From NCBI GenBank assembly GCA_947456845.1, contig CANGUJ010000018.1:1-21040 (forward strand): DNA of 21,040 bases, in the 5' to 3' direction. The notes beneath the pieces are model-generated. The model saw only the letters and a list, made by a program, of their open reading frames with translations. It was not told where the DNA came from and searched no databases. The translations under genes were made by a program, and so were the position numbers. Shown here in pieces: positions 7,799 to 15,509 of this stretch; the first letter of the stretch is position 1; the number at the start of each line of letters is the position of its first letter. Source of the stretch: Burkholderiales bacterium (GTDB taxonomy: Bacteria; Pseudomonadota; Gammaproteobacteria; Burkholderiales; JAEUOS01).

Positions 7799-9148
7799 CT
7801 AGTGATTGCGCCTGGCCATTTTCACGTAGGCGGTGAAGCCCATCGTGACAAACAGGGTCGCCAGAAGCGGGCTCGGGCTGCGCAATTCGATCGATTTGCC
7901 TGCCGATTTAAGCGCGGACACCAGGTTGAGCAGGGAGCCCGCGGCGATGAAATCCATGCGTTTGAGGTGATACAGGTCTATCACCACATGGTTTTTTTCG
8001 GCGGCGAGTTTGCCGATGTCACTGAACGTGGCACCGGCGATTCCTTCGATTTCGCCGCGCAGCAGGAACGCGCTTTCGCCGGATTCCGGCGCCGGCGCAG
8101 CGGGCGCTGCTTGCTGCATCTCGGCGCTTTTCGGCGACTCGACCCAGGACGGAGGCGACACCTCGTAAGTGATGCAGTAACTGAGCGCTGCCTCTTCGAA
8201 CGGCTCTTGCAACCCTAGTTCCTGGTACAGGTCGAGGAGCAGCAGCCAGTAGGTCTCTGGGAGGTCGCTGCGCCCGGTTTCAATCTGCCCCTTGAGCAGG
8301 GCGATGGCGTGGTCCGCGCTTGCCAGCGTGATCGCATGGCCGGATTTGTGCAGGGCGGCCAGGCAGGCGCGCAACTGGTCGCTGCCTTCCGGCGTGATCT
8401 GCTCCACCTTGGAGAGATCGATGCGCAAGGCGCGGTGTTTGCCGGCCATGGCGCGGAGATTGCCGAATTGCTTGGCAGCGGTCATGTCGAGCTTGCCGGC
8501 AAGGGCGAACTGATGGCTACTGGCGGGGGCCGCGGTCTTGAGGTCGGAGCGGTCGTTGAAGGCAGGCGGCGAGGTCTCGAAACGAATCGCGTACTTGATC
8601 GCTGCGGATTCGAACTCTGCGCGGCGCCCCTGGTTTTCGAACAGGTCAAACAGCATGAGCCACGCCTGGCGCGCGGCCTGTGGCGGGACTTCATCGGACT
8701 GGATCGCTTCTTCAAGCGCGGTCTGCGCCGCCGCATCCTGCCGGTTGGCATACAGGATTGCTGCTTCTTCGAGCGCCTGGGCGGACTCGAACGGGCTTTC
8801 CTGGATTTCCATCAACATCACGGAGTCAAGTTCCCCGGACTTGGCAGGCGCGCGGCTGGCCGCCGATAGCGGGGCCTTTTGCGCAGAACGCGCTCCGCCG
8901 GTCTGGAAGCCGTGTTCCACGAGCGGCTTGGTACCGGCACGATTGCCGGCCGCGCGAGCCAGTTCCTGCGGCACGTCCAAGGCTGCCATTTCGGCATCCG
9001 CCAAGTCTGCCACGGTCGCGCCGTCGCTGTTGGCACCGGCGAGGCGGGGCGTGTCACGACGGGACACGGGCGCCCGGGTGGCCGGACGCCCACGCCCCGC
9101 CGGAGCCGGTGGTTCACTGCTCTTTTTGTTGAATATCGAGAAAGCCAC
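7799..9148 (-). CDS. Cytoplasmic protein with two STAS domains and repeated helical modules
   Basis: About 449 aa from the GTG at 9148 (MAFSIFNKKSS); a TTG at 9160 would add four residues, and neither has a strong ribosome binding site. The N-terminal 110 residues are Pro/Ala/Arg-rich and likely disordered. Then two similar units follow. Unit 1 has a TPR-like helical part (LLFDLFENQGRRAEFESAA, ending YAIRFETSPPAF) and a STAS-like domain (LRIDLSKVEQITPEGSDQLR). Unit 2 has a matching helical part (LLLDLYQELGLQEPFEEAA, ending YCITYEVSPPSW) and a second STAS domain (VVIDLYHLKRMDFIAAGSLL). STAS domains act in anti-sigma antagonism or in lipid/transport partner binding (MlaB-like). No Ser/Thr at the usual anti-sigma antagonist phosphosite context is obvious. 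It lies upstream of hslV, as seen in relatives I recall, but its role is not known. Confidence 0.8.
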   Translation of the reverse strand: MAFSIFNKKSSEPPAPAGRGRPATRAPVSRRDTPRLAGANSDGATVADLADAEMAALDVPQELARAAGNRAGTKPLVEHGFQTGGARSAQKAPLSAASRAPAKSGELDSVMLMEIQESPFESAQALEEAAILYANRQDAAAQTALEEAIQSDEVPPQAARQAWLMLFDLFENQGRRAEFESAAIKYAIRFETSPPAFNDRSDLKTAAPASSHQFALAGKLDMTAAKQFGNLRAMAGKHRALRIDLSKVEQITPEGSDQLRACLAALHKSGHAITLASADHAIALLKGQIETGRSDLPETYWLLLLDLYQELGLQEPFEEAALSYCITYEVSPPSWVESPKSAEMQQAAPAAPAPESGESAFLLRGEIEGIAGATFSDIGKLAAEKNHVVIDLYHLKRMDFIAAGSLLNLVSALKSAGKSIELRSPSPLLATLFVTMGFTAYVKMARRNH

Positions 9149-9345
9149 GGAAACGCTCAAGAGGAAACCTGCGGCTTGCGCCGGCGCAGGTTACCGGAAT
9201 CTGGAGGAAACAGATGGTCTTGTACCACAGAAACAGCGGCGCCGTAGCGGCAAAAACGGGCATGACGCAATTGTTGACATAAGCGGGAAGTCGCTTGGGT
9301 TCCACGACCGTCAACGGGCATTACACCACCGCTTCTAGGACGGCG

Positions 9346-9369
9346 CGGCAGCCGTCGGGCGGCTGCCGC
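9346..9369 (-). terminator. Stem-loop downstream of dksA
   Basis: A 9-bp perfect inverted repeat (GCGGCAGCC and GGCTGCCGC) starts 18 nt after the dksA stop. It would form a strong GC hairpin on the minus-strand transcript. There is no T-run after it, so it is a weak intrinsic terminator at best, or an mRNA-stabilising 3' hairpin. The 240 nt between dksA and the STAS gene otherwise hold no convincing gene. Confidence 0.4.
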
Positions 9370-9386
9370 GAACGGCACGGACCGCG

Positions 9387-9824
9387 CTACTCGCCGTACA
9401 TCTTTTGCTTGAGTTCTCGCCGCTGCTGAGCTTCGATCGAAAGCGTGGCAGTCGGGCGGGCGAGCAGGCGCTTCAAGCCGATCGGTTCACCGGTTTCGTC
9501 GCAGTAGCCGTAGTCGCCGGCTTCTATGCGGGCCAGAGACTGTTCGATTTTCTTCATGAGCTTGCGCTCGCGGTCACGGGTGCGAAGTTCGAGGGCATGC
9601 TCTTCCTCGATGGTTGCCCGGTCGGCGGGGTCAGGTACCGACGGCGTCTCGCGGAGGTGTTCCGAGGTCTCGCCGGCGTTGGCCATGAGCTCCTCGCGCA
9701 GGTTCTGGAGGGTCTGGCGGAAAAACGCCAGCTGGGCCTCGTTCATATAGTCCTTGGCCGGCATGCGCAGCAATTCCGCCTCGGTGGGTATCTTTACCGG
9801 CTGCTTGGATTTGACCGCGCTCAT
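9387..9824 (-). CDS. dksA: RNA polymerase-binding transcription factor DksA (single-Cys zinc-finger variant)
   Basis: 145-aa DksA, the secondary-channel RNA polymerase factor that with ppGpp tunes rRNA and amino-acid promoters. The coiled-coil tip is intact: D65, D68 and A70 in PDPADRATIEEE match the E. coli D71/D74/A76 residues. The zinc-finger region, at 105-133, reads YGYCDETGEPIG...ATLSIEAQ. The canonical CxxC...CxxC has become C108-xx-T111 and S129-xx-A132, so only one of four cysteines is left. Such variants are known in alpha- and betaproteobacteria and in Pseudomonas DksA2, which folds and works without zinc. The gene is followed upstream on the same strand by a COG0523 GTPase (32 nt gap between 9824 and 9856). 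Function as DksA is secure; zinc independence follows from family knowledge. Confidence 0.95.
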   Translation of the reverse strand: MSAVKSKQPVKIPTEAELLRMPAKDYMNEAQLAFFRQTLQNLREELMANAGETSEHLRETPSVPDPADRATIEEEHALELRTRDRERKLMKKIEQSLARIEAGDYGYCDETGEPIGLKRLLARPTATLSIEAQQRRELKQKMYGE

Positions 9825-9855
9825 TGCATTCCCTTACCTGCCGGCGAACCGGCGA

Positions 9856-10836
9856 TTAACCCACGGTGCACAGTTCCAGCCCCTTGACGAACACGTCCTT
9901 CGGCAGGTTGCGCCCAATAAACACCATTTTACTCGTTCTCTTCTCGTCTGGACCCCAAGGCTTGGCGAGGTCGCCGCCCATCATCATGTGCACGCCCTGG
10001 AATACCACGCGACGATCCTGACCCGCCATGTTGAGCACGCCCTTGTAGCGCAGCATGTCCTTGCTGTAGACCTGGATCATGGCCGAGAGGAATTCCTCCA
10101 GTTTCATCGAATCGAACGGCTTGTCGGTCTTGAAGATGAAGGATTGCACCTGGTCGTCATGCTCGTGGTCGTCCTCGTCGAGGAAGCCGGGTTCGATTTC
10201 CAGGATGGAATTCAGGTTGAAGCCGCGGATGTCGAGGATGTCGTCGATCGGCGCATTGCCGAAGTGCACCGGCTTGATGGGCGCGCGCGGGTTCATGCGC
10301 GTGAGGCGGTCGCGCAGACGGGACTGCTCGTCGTCTCCGATCAGGTCGACCTTGGAGAGCAGGATGCGGTCGGCGAAACCGACCTGCTCCTGCGCTTCAT
10401 GGTGATCGTCAAGTTGCGTCTGGGCGTGCTTGGCGTCGACCACCGTGACGATCGCGTCGAGCAGGTAGTACTCGGCGATGGCGTCGTCGATGAAGAAGGT
10501 TTGCGCCACCGGCGCCGGGTCGGCCAGGCCGGTGGTTTCGATGATCACCCGGTCGAACGAAAGCTTCTTGTCTTCGCGTCTGCGCTTGAGGTCGCCCAGG
10601 ATGCGCACGAGATCGCCGCGCACGGTGCAGCAGATGCAGCCGTTATTCATCTCGATGATTTGTTCCTTCCCCTGTTCGCGCAGCAGGATGTCGTTGTCGA
10701 CGCCCTCCTCGCCGAACTCGTTTTCGATCACGGCGATGCGGTGGCCGTGATCCTCGGAGAGGATGCGGTTCAACAGGGTGGTTTTCCCAGCGCCGAGAAA
10801 ACCGGTGAGGATGGTGACGGGAACTTGGCTTGCCAT
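9856..10836 (-). CDS. COG0523 (CobW/ZigA-like) GTPase, putative zinc metallochaperone
   Basis: 326-aa G3E-family GTPase thought to deliver metal, usually zinc, to client proteins. The start is the ATG at 10836 (MASQVPVTILTGFLGAGKTT). Walker A is GFLGAGKTT at 12-20, the family's metal-binding GCICC is at 66-70, TTGLADPAPVAQ follows at 101-112, and the guanine-specificity motif is SKVD rather than NKxD. An acidic/His stretch (DEDDHEHDD) in the middle can bind metal. The C-terminal domain has FSSM-type features (LRYKGVLNMAG, VFQGVHMMMGG) and ends VKGLELCTVG. Adjacency to a zinc-independent dksA and to a presumed Zur-regulated cluster fits the COG0523 subgroup tied to zinc homeostasis. Only a weak ribosome binding site (GAAAG) is seen. 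Cobalamin biosynthesis (true CobW) is unlikely since no cob genes are present. Confidence 0.9.
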   Translation of the reverse strand: MASQVPVTILTGFLGAGKTTLLNRILSEDHGHRIAVIENEFGEEGVDNDILLREQGKEQIIEMNNGCICCTVRGDLVRILGDLKRRREDKKLSFDRVIIETTGLADPAPVAQTFFIDDAIAEYYLLDAIVTVVDAKHAQTQLDDHHEAQEQVGFADRILLSKVDLIGDDEQSRLRDRLTRMNPRAPIKPVHFGNAPIDDILDIRGFNLNSILEIEPGFLDEDDHEHDDQVQSFIFKTDKPFDSMKLEEFLSAMIQVYSKDMLRYKGVLNMAGQDRRVVFQGVHMMMGGDLAKPWGPDEKRTSKMVFIGRNLPKDVFVKGLELCTVG

Positions 10837-10880
10837 TGTGGTCTTTCGTGATGGGCGCTTGTCATCGACGGCGCGGGAGA

Positions 10881-10896
10881 ATAACAGAAATGTTGT
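10881..10896. promoter_or_regulatory. Imperfect palindrome upstream of the COG0523 gene (candidate operator)
   Basis: ATAACA, four bases GAAA, then TGTTGT: one mismatch from a perfect 6-4-6 inverted repeat, and AT-rich in an otherwise GC-rich region. It lies 45-60 nt before the COG0523 start codon on the minus strand. A Zur or Fur-type site is possible, but the spacing differs from the palindrome at 16294-16306, so the same regulator is not established. Confidence 0.25.
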
Positions 10897-10930
10897 CGAG
10901 GTATGCCAGTTGCGGTTCGCGTGTGACGCT

Positions 10931-11587
10931 TCAATCGGTGATCGCCTCGGCAAGTCCGCGACGGAACACATTTTCCGGAAGATTTCAGCCGATGAAAACC
11001 AGCTTGCTGGCTCGTTTTTCGCCTTTCTGCCAACGCCTGGCCATGTCGTTCGCCATCATCATGTGCACGCCCTGGGGAACCGCGCGCCTGTCTTGCCCGC
11101 CAATGCTGAGGACGCCCTTGTAGCGCAGCATGTCCTGCCCATGACGCTCGATCATGACGTTCAGGAATTCCTCGACCTTTCGAGCGTTAAGCGGGTGATC
11201 CGCGCGGAACACGAACGAGATCACGGCGTCGTTATCCTGGTGTTCCTCCTCGGAAAGACAACCAGGCTCGATCTCCAGGATGGCATCGAGGTCGAACCCC
11301 CGCATATTCAGGATATCCCCAATCGGCGCGTTGCCGAAGTGCGCCGGCTCGATCGGGGCGCGCGGATTCATGCGGCGCAGACGTTTCCGCAGGTGACCGA
11401 GATCCGCCTTCGGCACCATGGCCAGCTTGAACAACACGATGCGGTCGGCAAAGCCGACCTGCTCCTGGGCCTCATGGTGCCGGTCGACTTGCGCATGCGC
11501 GCGTTTGGCATCCACGACCGTCACGATGGCGCCCAGCACATAGTATTCCGCGATGGCGTCGTCGATAAAGAAGGTTTGGGCAACCGG
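10931..11587 (-). pseudogene. Remnant of a second COG0523 GTPase gene (5' truncated, 3' nonsense)
   Basis: This stretch encodes a protein closely matching the intact GTPase at 9856-10836 from its residue 109 onward (PVAQTFFIDDAIAEYY in both), through EAQEQVGFADRI, RMNPRAPIEPAHFGNAPI and DMLRYKGVLSIGGQDRR. The first about 108 residues, with Walker A and GCICC, are absent: upstream of 11587 the sequence is unrelated. The nucleotide specificity motif is also damaged (FKLAMV in place of SKVDLI). After SKLVFIG a TGA at 10985-10987 stands where the intact copy has Arg; reading past it gives NLPENVFRRGLAEAITD and a second stop at 10931-10933. So it is a duplicated gene in decay, with both a deletion and a nonsense mutation. 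A short ATG at 11602 could still give a peptide, but without a GTPase domain. Confidence 0.85.
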
Positions 11588-11655
11588 CACCTGCTGTTGC
11601 ATCCGGTGTGCTTGAGTGGTCGTTCGCTGGAGCGCCGCCCGCACGCGGTTCTGTT

Positions 11656-12273
11656 CTAGCGCTTCCGGTTGAAGGGCGCAACCGTGTCGGCATTGAGCCT
11701 GTAGCCCGCGCTGCCCATGTTGGTCTTCGAGCGCCCGCTTTCGATCGCGCCGCTGATCCAGACAGGTTCCGCGGCGGTCGCTTCGGGGACCGGTTTGGCC
11801 GGAAACACATGGATGATCTGGTTTGCCGGCGGAGGGGGCAGGTGGATGCATGCGCCGAAGTAGGGCACCAACAGGAATTCGTAGATCAGGGTGCCGCGCC
11901 GCTCCAGCGGGACCACGAAGCCGGCGATGCGCACGCGAGTGTTGTCGAGGGCGGGATTCAGCGGCGCGTTGTCCCACATTTCCTGCATGCGTGCCATCGC
12001 CTCCATGGCGCGAGGGTCACCGTCCTTGAGGGTGGCGAAATCCAGGCCTTTCAACTCTGCGGCCGGATCCCAGCCCTTGGGCAGCAGGGCGTCCCAGTCG
12101 ACAGTACGATACGTCAGCCCCGGCTTGGTATCGGTCGATCCCGCAGGCAGGCGTTCGCCAAGCCGGTAGCCCGGTTTGGCCTGCTGTGCCCCCGCCAGTT
12201 GGAAGAGCGACAAACTTATGGCGAGGGCGAATACGAGCCGCATGCCTCGGTACGGTGGTCGGGGTGAAGTCAT
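11656..12273 (-). CDS. DUF3299 family exported protein (copy 1)
   Basis: 205-aa protein with an N-terminal signal peptide (RLVFALAISLSLFQLAGAQQ, about 12-31). The ATG at 12273 has AGAGG about 10 nt upstream; the internal ATG at 12243 has its GAGG too close. The DUF3299 core is clear: VDWDALLPKGWDP at 58-70, RVRIAGFVVPLERRG at 113-127, and FLLVPYFGACIH with PPPPANQIIHV at 133-156. C142, H144 and H155 in that last block could bind metal. It ends GYRLNADTVAPFNRKR. DUF3299 genes occur with MacB-like ABC genes in zinc-responsive operons such as Pseudomonas aeruginosa PA4063-PA4066, but their biochemical role is not known. It follows the second copy by 12 nt. Confidence 0.88.
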   Translation of the reverse strand: MTSPRPPYRGMRLVFALAISLSLFQLAGAQQAKPGYRLGERLPAGSTDTKPGLTYRTVDWDALLPKGWDPAAELKGLDFATLKDGDPRAMEAMARMQEMWDNAPLNPALDNTRVRIAGFVVPLERRGTLIYEFLLVPYFGACIHLPPPPANQIIHVFPAKPVPEATAAEPVWISGAIESGRSKTNMGSAGYRLNADTVAPFNRKR

Positions 12274-12285
12274 GTCGGTATGCCT

Positions 12286-12900
12286 CTATTGGCGCTTGTA
12301 AGGTTCCACCAGGTCTGCATTGATGCGATAGCCGGCGCTTCCCATGGGCGTGTCGGCGCGTTGGACCACCAGTTCTCCGCTGATCCACACCGGTTCCATT
12401 GCCACGCCTTCATGGGGTTTTGACGGGCGTACGTGGATGATCTGGTTTGACGGCGGTGGCGGGGTATGGATGCAGGCGCCGAAATACGGGACCAGCAGGA
12501 AGTCTTCGATCAGCATGCCACGTCGCTCGAGGGGAACGACGAATCCGGGAATGCGCACCCGCTTGCGATCAAGCTGCGCGTTGATCGGAGCCTGCTGCCA
12601 AAGCGCCTGCACCTTGGCCAGCGCGTCTGCGGCGCGCGGATCCCCATCGCGCAGGGCGCCGAGGTCCAGTCCCTTGAATGCTGCTGCCGGGTCCCAGCCT
12701 GCGGGTAGCAGTTCCTCCCAGGCGATTTCCAGATACTGCCCCGGCGCAGAAGATCGCACCGTAGTGATCGAATCGCCAATCCGCCAGGCCGCCGGGCCGT
12801 AGCGCGCCTCGCGGCCGGCGAGATTGAACAAGTCAAACACGAACCAAGCAAGTCCCGCGCAGAAAACCAGAACGGCGCCAGCCCGAACACTTGATTTCAC
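12286..12900 (-). CDS. DUF3299 family exported or membrane-anchored protein (copy 2)
   Basis: 204-aa paralog of the gene at 11656-12273, in tandem with it. The N-terminus (VRAGAVLVFCAGLAWFVFDL) is a signal anchor or uncleaved signal rather than a clear cleavable peptide. It keeps LLPAGWDPAAAFKGLDL, KRVRIPGFVVPLERRG, the FLLVPYFGACIHTPPPPSNQ block and a GSAGYRINADLVEPYKRQ end. The two copies match over nearly their whole length outside the N-terminus, so this is a local duplication kept intact in both. It starts 18 nt after the permease stop. The start ATG at 12900 follows the ABC permease closely; no strong ribosome binding site was seen. Function unknown; expected in the periplasm next to the ABC system. 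Confidence 0.87.
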   Translation of the reverse strand: MKSSVRAGAVLVFCAGLAWFVFDLFNLAGREARYGPAAWRIGDSITTVRSSAPGQYLEIAWEELLPAGWDPAAAFKGLDLGALRDGDPRAADALAKVQALWQQAPINAQLDRKRVRIPGFVVPLERRGMLIEDFLLVPYFGACIHTPPPPSNQIIHVRPSKPHEGVAMEPVWISGELVVQRADTPMGSAGYRINADLVEPYKRQ

Positions 12901-12918
12901 CGGATCACCGTTCGTGCG

Positions 12919-14184
12919 TCAAAGCCGCGGTGCCAGGCCGTCAGCCAGGGCCATCCGGTACGCGCGATAGCCCGGCACCAGGCTTGCCGCAAGGCCGGTG
13001 GCGATGATTGCAAGCAACATGGAAAGTTCAGCGCCATCGGGAAGACGCACGCGCAGCACGACGCCGTAGCGGGTGAGCACAAACTCACCCAGCAGCGACG
13101 CTGCAGCGGTCAACAAGGCGAGTCCCAAAACAACTCCGCTCAGGGTGATCAACAGCCCCTCGAATGCGAGCAAGGTGAATACATCCCTTGGCGCTGCGCC
13201 AACCGAGCGCAACACCGCGAGTTCGCGGCGCCGCTCGCCCAACCCCGCCAGTACCACTGCCACCAGGCCGATGAATGACACGGCTGCGACCAGCGCAGAG
13301 ATTCCGGTCATGGTGCGCTCCGCAGTACCGACCATTTGCCAGAGGTTGTCGAGAGCCACCCCCGGCATCACCGCCACCAGCGGCTCGGCACGCGCGGCAT
13401 TGATGCGGCGCTGGGCAGCGAACACGTCGGACCTGTTGTGCAGGCCCACCAGGGCGGCGGTGATGGATTTCGGCGTGAGATTGAACTTGCGCGCGAATTC
13501 CGCAGGAATCGAAAGGCCGGGTACCGGCGCGCCACCCTGCCAGTTGAGGTGGATGGCCTCGATGGCCTCGAGGCTCACATGGACCGTACGGTCGACCGGC
13601 GTACCAGTGCGGGCGAGGATGCCGACTACGGTGAAGGGTTTGTCGCCGTGCTCGGCTAGGACCGTGTCGCCTGCTCCGTGGGACAGCGTGATTCGATCAC
13701 CCAATCGATAGCCTGAGGCTGTTGCCACGTCCGCACCGATGACGGTGTCGAAAAGCTGCTCGAAGCGCTTGCCCTGCGCGATTTTCAGGGGCGTTCGGTC
13801 ACCATGGCGGAAATGGTCGAAATAGGCGCTTGTCGTGCCCAGCACTGCGAAACCGCGATGGGAATCCCCCAGCGACAAGGGTACCGTCCACGCCACTGCC
13901 GGATCGTCGGCCAGCGCGAGGTAGCTTGGCCAGCCCATGTTGTTGGTTGCGGCACCAATTCGAAACACCGCGTAGAGCAGCAATTCCACTGGGTTGGCGC
14001 GAGCCCCAACGATGAGGTCCGTACCGGACACCGCCTCGGCGAAGCTGGTCCGCGCGTCTGTGCGCAGGCGCTCGATGCCGACCAGCAGGACCACACTCAA
14101 AGCGACCGAGAGCACCATCATGCCCAGGGTCAAACGGCGATTCCACGCGCTGCGCGCGGCTAGGATGGGGATGAAGGGATTCAT
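12919..14184 (-). CDS. MacB/LolC-type ABC transporter permease (FtsX-like)
   Basis: 421-aa FtsX-domain permease. It starts MNPFIPILAARSAWNRRLTL and has one TM at about 18-36 (GMMVLSVALSVVLLVGIE), a large periplasmic MacB_PCD-type domain (SGTDLIVGARANPVELLLY, VVGILARTGTPVDRTVHVSL), then three TM segments near the end: ISALVAAVSFIGLVAVVLAG, LLITLSGVVLGLALLTAAAS and LSMLLAIIATGLAASLVPGY. ERRRELAVLRSVGAAPRDVF is the typical FtsX cytoplasmic loop. The ATG overlaps the stop of the ATPase gene (ATGA at 14181-14184), so the two are translationally coupled. MacB-type systems use mechanotransmission rather than classical import; in zinc-responsive operons the transported or extracted cargo is not known. 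Confidence 0.92.
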   Translation of the reverse strand: MNPFIPILAARSAWNRRLTLGMMVLSVALSVVLLVGIERLRTDARTSFAEAVSGTDLIVGARANPVELLLYAVFRIGAATNNMGWPSYLALADDPAVAWTVPLSLGDSHRGFAVLGTTSAYFDHFRHGDRTPLKIAQGKRFEQLFDTVIGADVATASGYRLGDRITLSHGAGDTVLAEHGDKPFTVVGILARTGTPVDRTVHVSLEAIEAIHLNWQGGAPVPGLSIPAEFARKFNLTPKSITAALVGLHNRSDVFAAQRRINAARAEPLVAVMPGVALDNLWQMVGTAERTMTGISALVAAVSFIGLVAVVLAGLGERRRELAVLRSVGAAPRDVFTLLAFEGLLITLSGVVLGLALLTAAASLLGEFVLTRYGVVLRVRLPDGAELSMLLAIIATGLAASLVPGYRAYRMALADGLAPRL

Positions 14185-14909
14185 GCGTCACGCTCTTTGG
14201 CGTGGGCCTGGTTGATCTCGTCTAGCGCCAGTGTGCGCGAGAACGCGCTTTCCAGTCTTCTGTCGTGGCTGACAAAAAGCAGGCTGCTGCTCGACTGCGC
14301 GCATTGTTCGAGCAGGAGTTCGAGAAAGGCCATCTGGCGCCCGGCGTCGAGCGCGGAAGTGGGTTCGTCCGCGACAATGATCTCCGGCGCACCGATGATC
14401 GACCGCGCGGCGGCGACCCGCTGTTGCTGGCCGATGGAAAGCTCGGTGACGCGCCGCTGCAGGAGGTTCGGTGCGATATCGAGTCGGGCCAGCAAGCGGC
14501 GGGCTTCGGCCAGTGGCGAGGCGGACTGCAGCAAGCACCGCTCCGCCCGACGTTTCGAAAAACGGCAAGGCAGCAGAACGTTTTCGACGACCGTGAGGTA
14601 GGGGACGAGGTTGAATTGCTGGAACAGGAATCCGATATGATCCGCCCGGATACGGTCGCGCGCGGTTGCGCGGGTGTGCCGGAAGTCGCACCCCAGTACA
14701 TGAACCCCGCCCTGATCGGCGATGACCACCCCGCCGATCAGATTCAGAAGCGTACTCTTGCCGCTGCCTGACGGGCCATGCAGGAACAGGCTTTCACCGA
14801 GCCCGAGGGACAGGCGCGGGATCTCCAGGCACCAGGGTAAGTCCGGTTTCCAGCGAAAGCGCACGTTCTCGATCAGAATGGCCTGCGACGGAGACATAGC
14901 AGTCCGCAT
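14181..14909 (-). CDS. ABC transporter ATP-binding protein (MacB/LolD type)
   Basis: 242-aa ABC ATPase partner of the FtsX-like permease. Walker A is GPSGSGKST at 45-53, Q-loop FQQFNL at 97-102, signature LSIGQ at 157-161 (Ile for the usual Gly), Walker B IIVADE at 177-182, D-loop SALD, and H-loop His at 215 in VSHD. It is of the LolD/MacB subtype (FQQFNLVPYLTVVENVLLP). The ATG at 14909 overlaps the upstream DUF2796 stop region (TAG at 14913-14911), consistent with coupled translation; an ATG at 14897 (MSPSQAIL) is an alternative. The order DUF2796, ATPase, permease, DUF3299 is shared with a Pseudomonas operon derepressed in low zinc. Confidence 0.93.
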   Translation of the reverse strand: MRTAMSPSQAILIENVRFRWKPDLPWCLEIPRLSLGLGESLFLHGPSGSGKSTLLNLIGGVVIADQGGVHVLGCDFRHTRATARDRIRADHIGFLFQQFNLVPYLTVVENVLLPCRFSKRRAERCLLQSASPLAEARRLLARLDIAPNLLQRRVTELSIGQQQRVAAARSIIGAPEIIVADEPTSALDAGRQMAFLELLLEQCAQSSSSLLFVSHDRRLESAFSRTLALDEINQAHAKERDA

Positions 14910-14910
14910 C

Positions 14911-15468
14911 CTACAGCCGTACGAGACGATTCTTGGTGGTCAGGCGCTGCGACGCCTGACCTCGCGGCCCGGCAATTTGGACGTCGATCCGTTTCAGGCG
15001 GGGCAATTCCCCGAACAGTCGGACCTCGATCTCGCGCAGTGCCTCCGGTCGGGCGCAAGTAAAGACGTAGGCGGCCTCCATGTTGGCGTGTTCCTCGTTT
15101 GCAGGAGGTGCATTGCCGGACGGCGTATCGTGGCCCGACGTGCCCGCAAGCACGGGGGCGTTCAGTCGCACAGGCCCGGCGACGCATCCTGCGCCTGCCG
15201 AGGGCACTGCCACTGTTTCGCTGCGCCGCAAGCGGGCCACCATGGCATCGACGGCGCGGCGTTGACTGGCATTCGCAGGGGCGGATTCAAAACCCAGCAG
15301 ATTGTCCAGCGGTGTGTTCAGGGTGATGGCAAGTTTGTCGCCAGCGACCGCGACCTGGATCGTCGCAAGCCCGTGCACATGGGCTTGGTGTGCGAGTGCC
15401 TCCGGTGCAACGGGCTGCGTTCCCAGCGCTACAAGGATCGATGCGGAAATCCACTTTCCTGCGTGCAT
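14911..15468 (-). CDS. DUF2796 family exported His-containing protein
   Basis: 185-aa periplasmic protein. AGAGGTG lies about 8 nt before the ATG at 15468, a good ribosome binding site. A signal peptide spans 1-26 (ISASILVALGTQPVAPEALA), followed at once by HQAHVHG with His at 27, 30 and 32, the hallmark of DUF2796 and a plausible zinc site at the mature N-terminus. The rest has ATIQVAVAGDKLAITLNTPL and a central linker with more His (SGHDTPSG, NEEHANME), then a C-terminal sandwich-like part (ALREIEVRLFGELPRLKRID). In Pseudomonas the equivalent gene heads a Zur-controlled operon with a MacB-like transporter and DUF3299. A role as periplasmic zinc-binding partner is likely but is an inference. 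Confidence 0.87.
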   Translation of the reverse strand: MHAGKWISASILVALGTQPVAPEALAHQAHVHGLATIQVAVAGDKLAITLNTPLDNLLGFESAPANASQRRAVDAMVARLRRSETVAVPSAGAGCVAGPVRLNAPVLAGTSGHDTPSGNAPPANEEHANMEAAYVFTCARPEALREIEVRLFGELPRLKRIDVQIAGPRGQASQRLTTKNRLVRL

Positions 15469-15509
15469 CTCATCACCTCTTAATTGCGCGTTGCCGCTTG
15501 ATTGCCAAC

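Noticed and set aside
9114..9314. A 66-codon minus-strand ORF between dksA and the STAS gene
   Set aside because: It overlaps the start of the STAS gene in another frame, with no ribosome binding site and no family resemblance.
9856..10836. True CobW role in cobalamin synthesis
   Set aside because: No cobalamin genes nearby; the neighbourhood and the GCICC/His features fit the zinc-related COG0523 subgroup.
9754..10851. A 365-codon plus-strand open frame opposite the COG0523 gene
   Set aside because: Antisense shadow; composition is His/Val/Asp-rich as expected from reverse reading of the GTPase codons.
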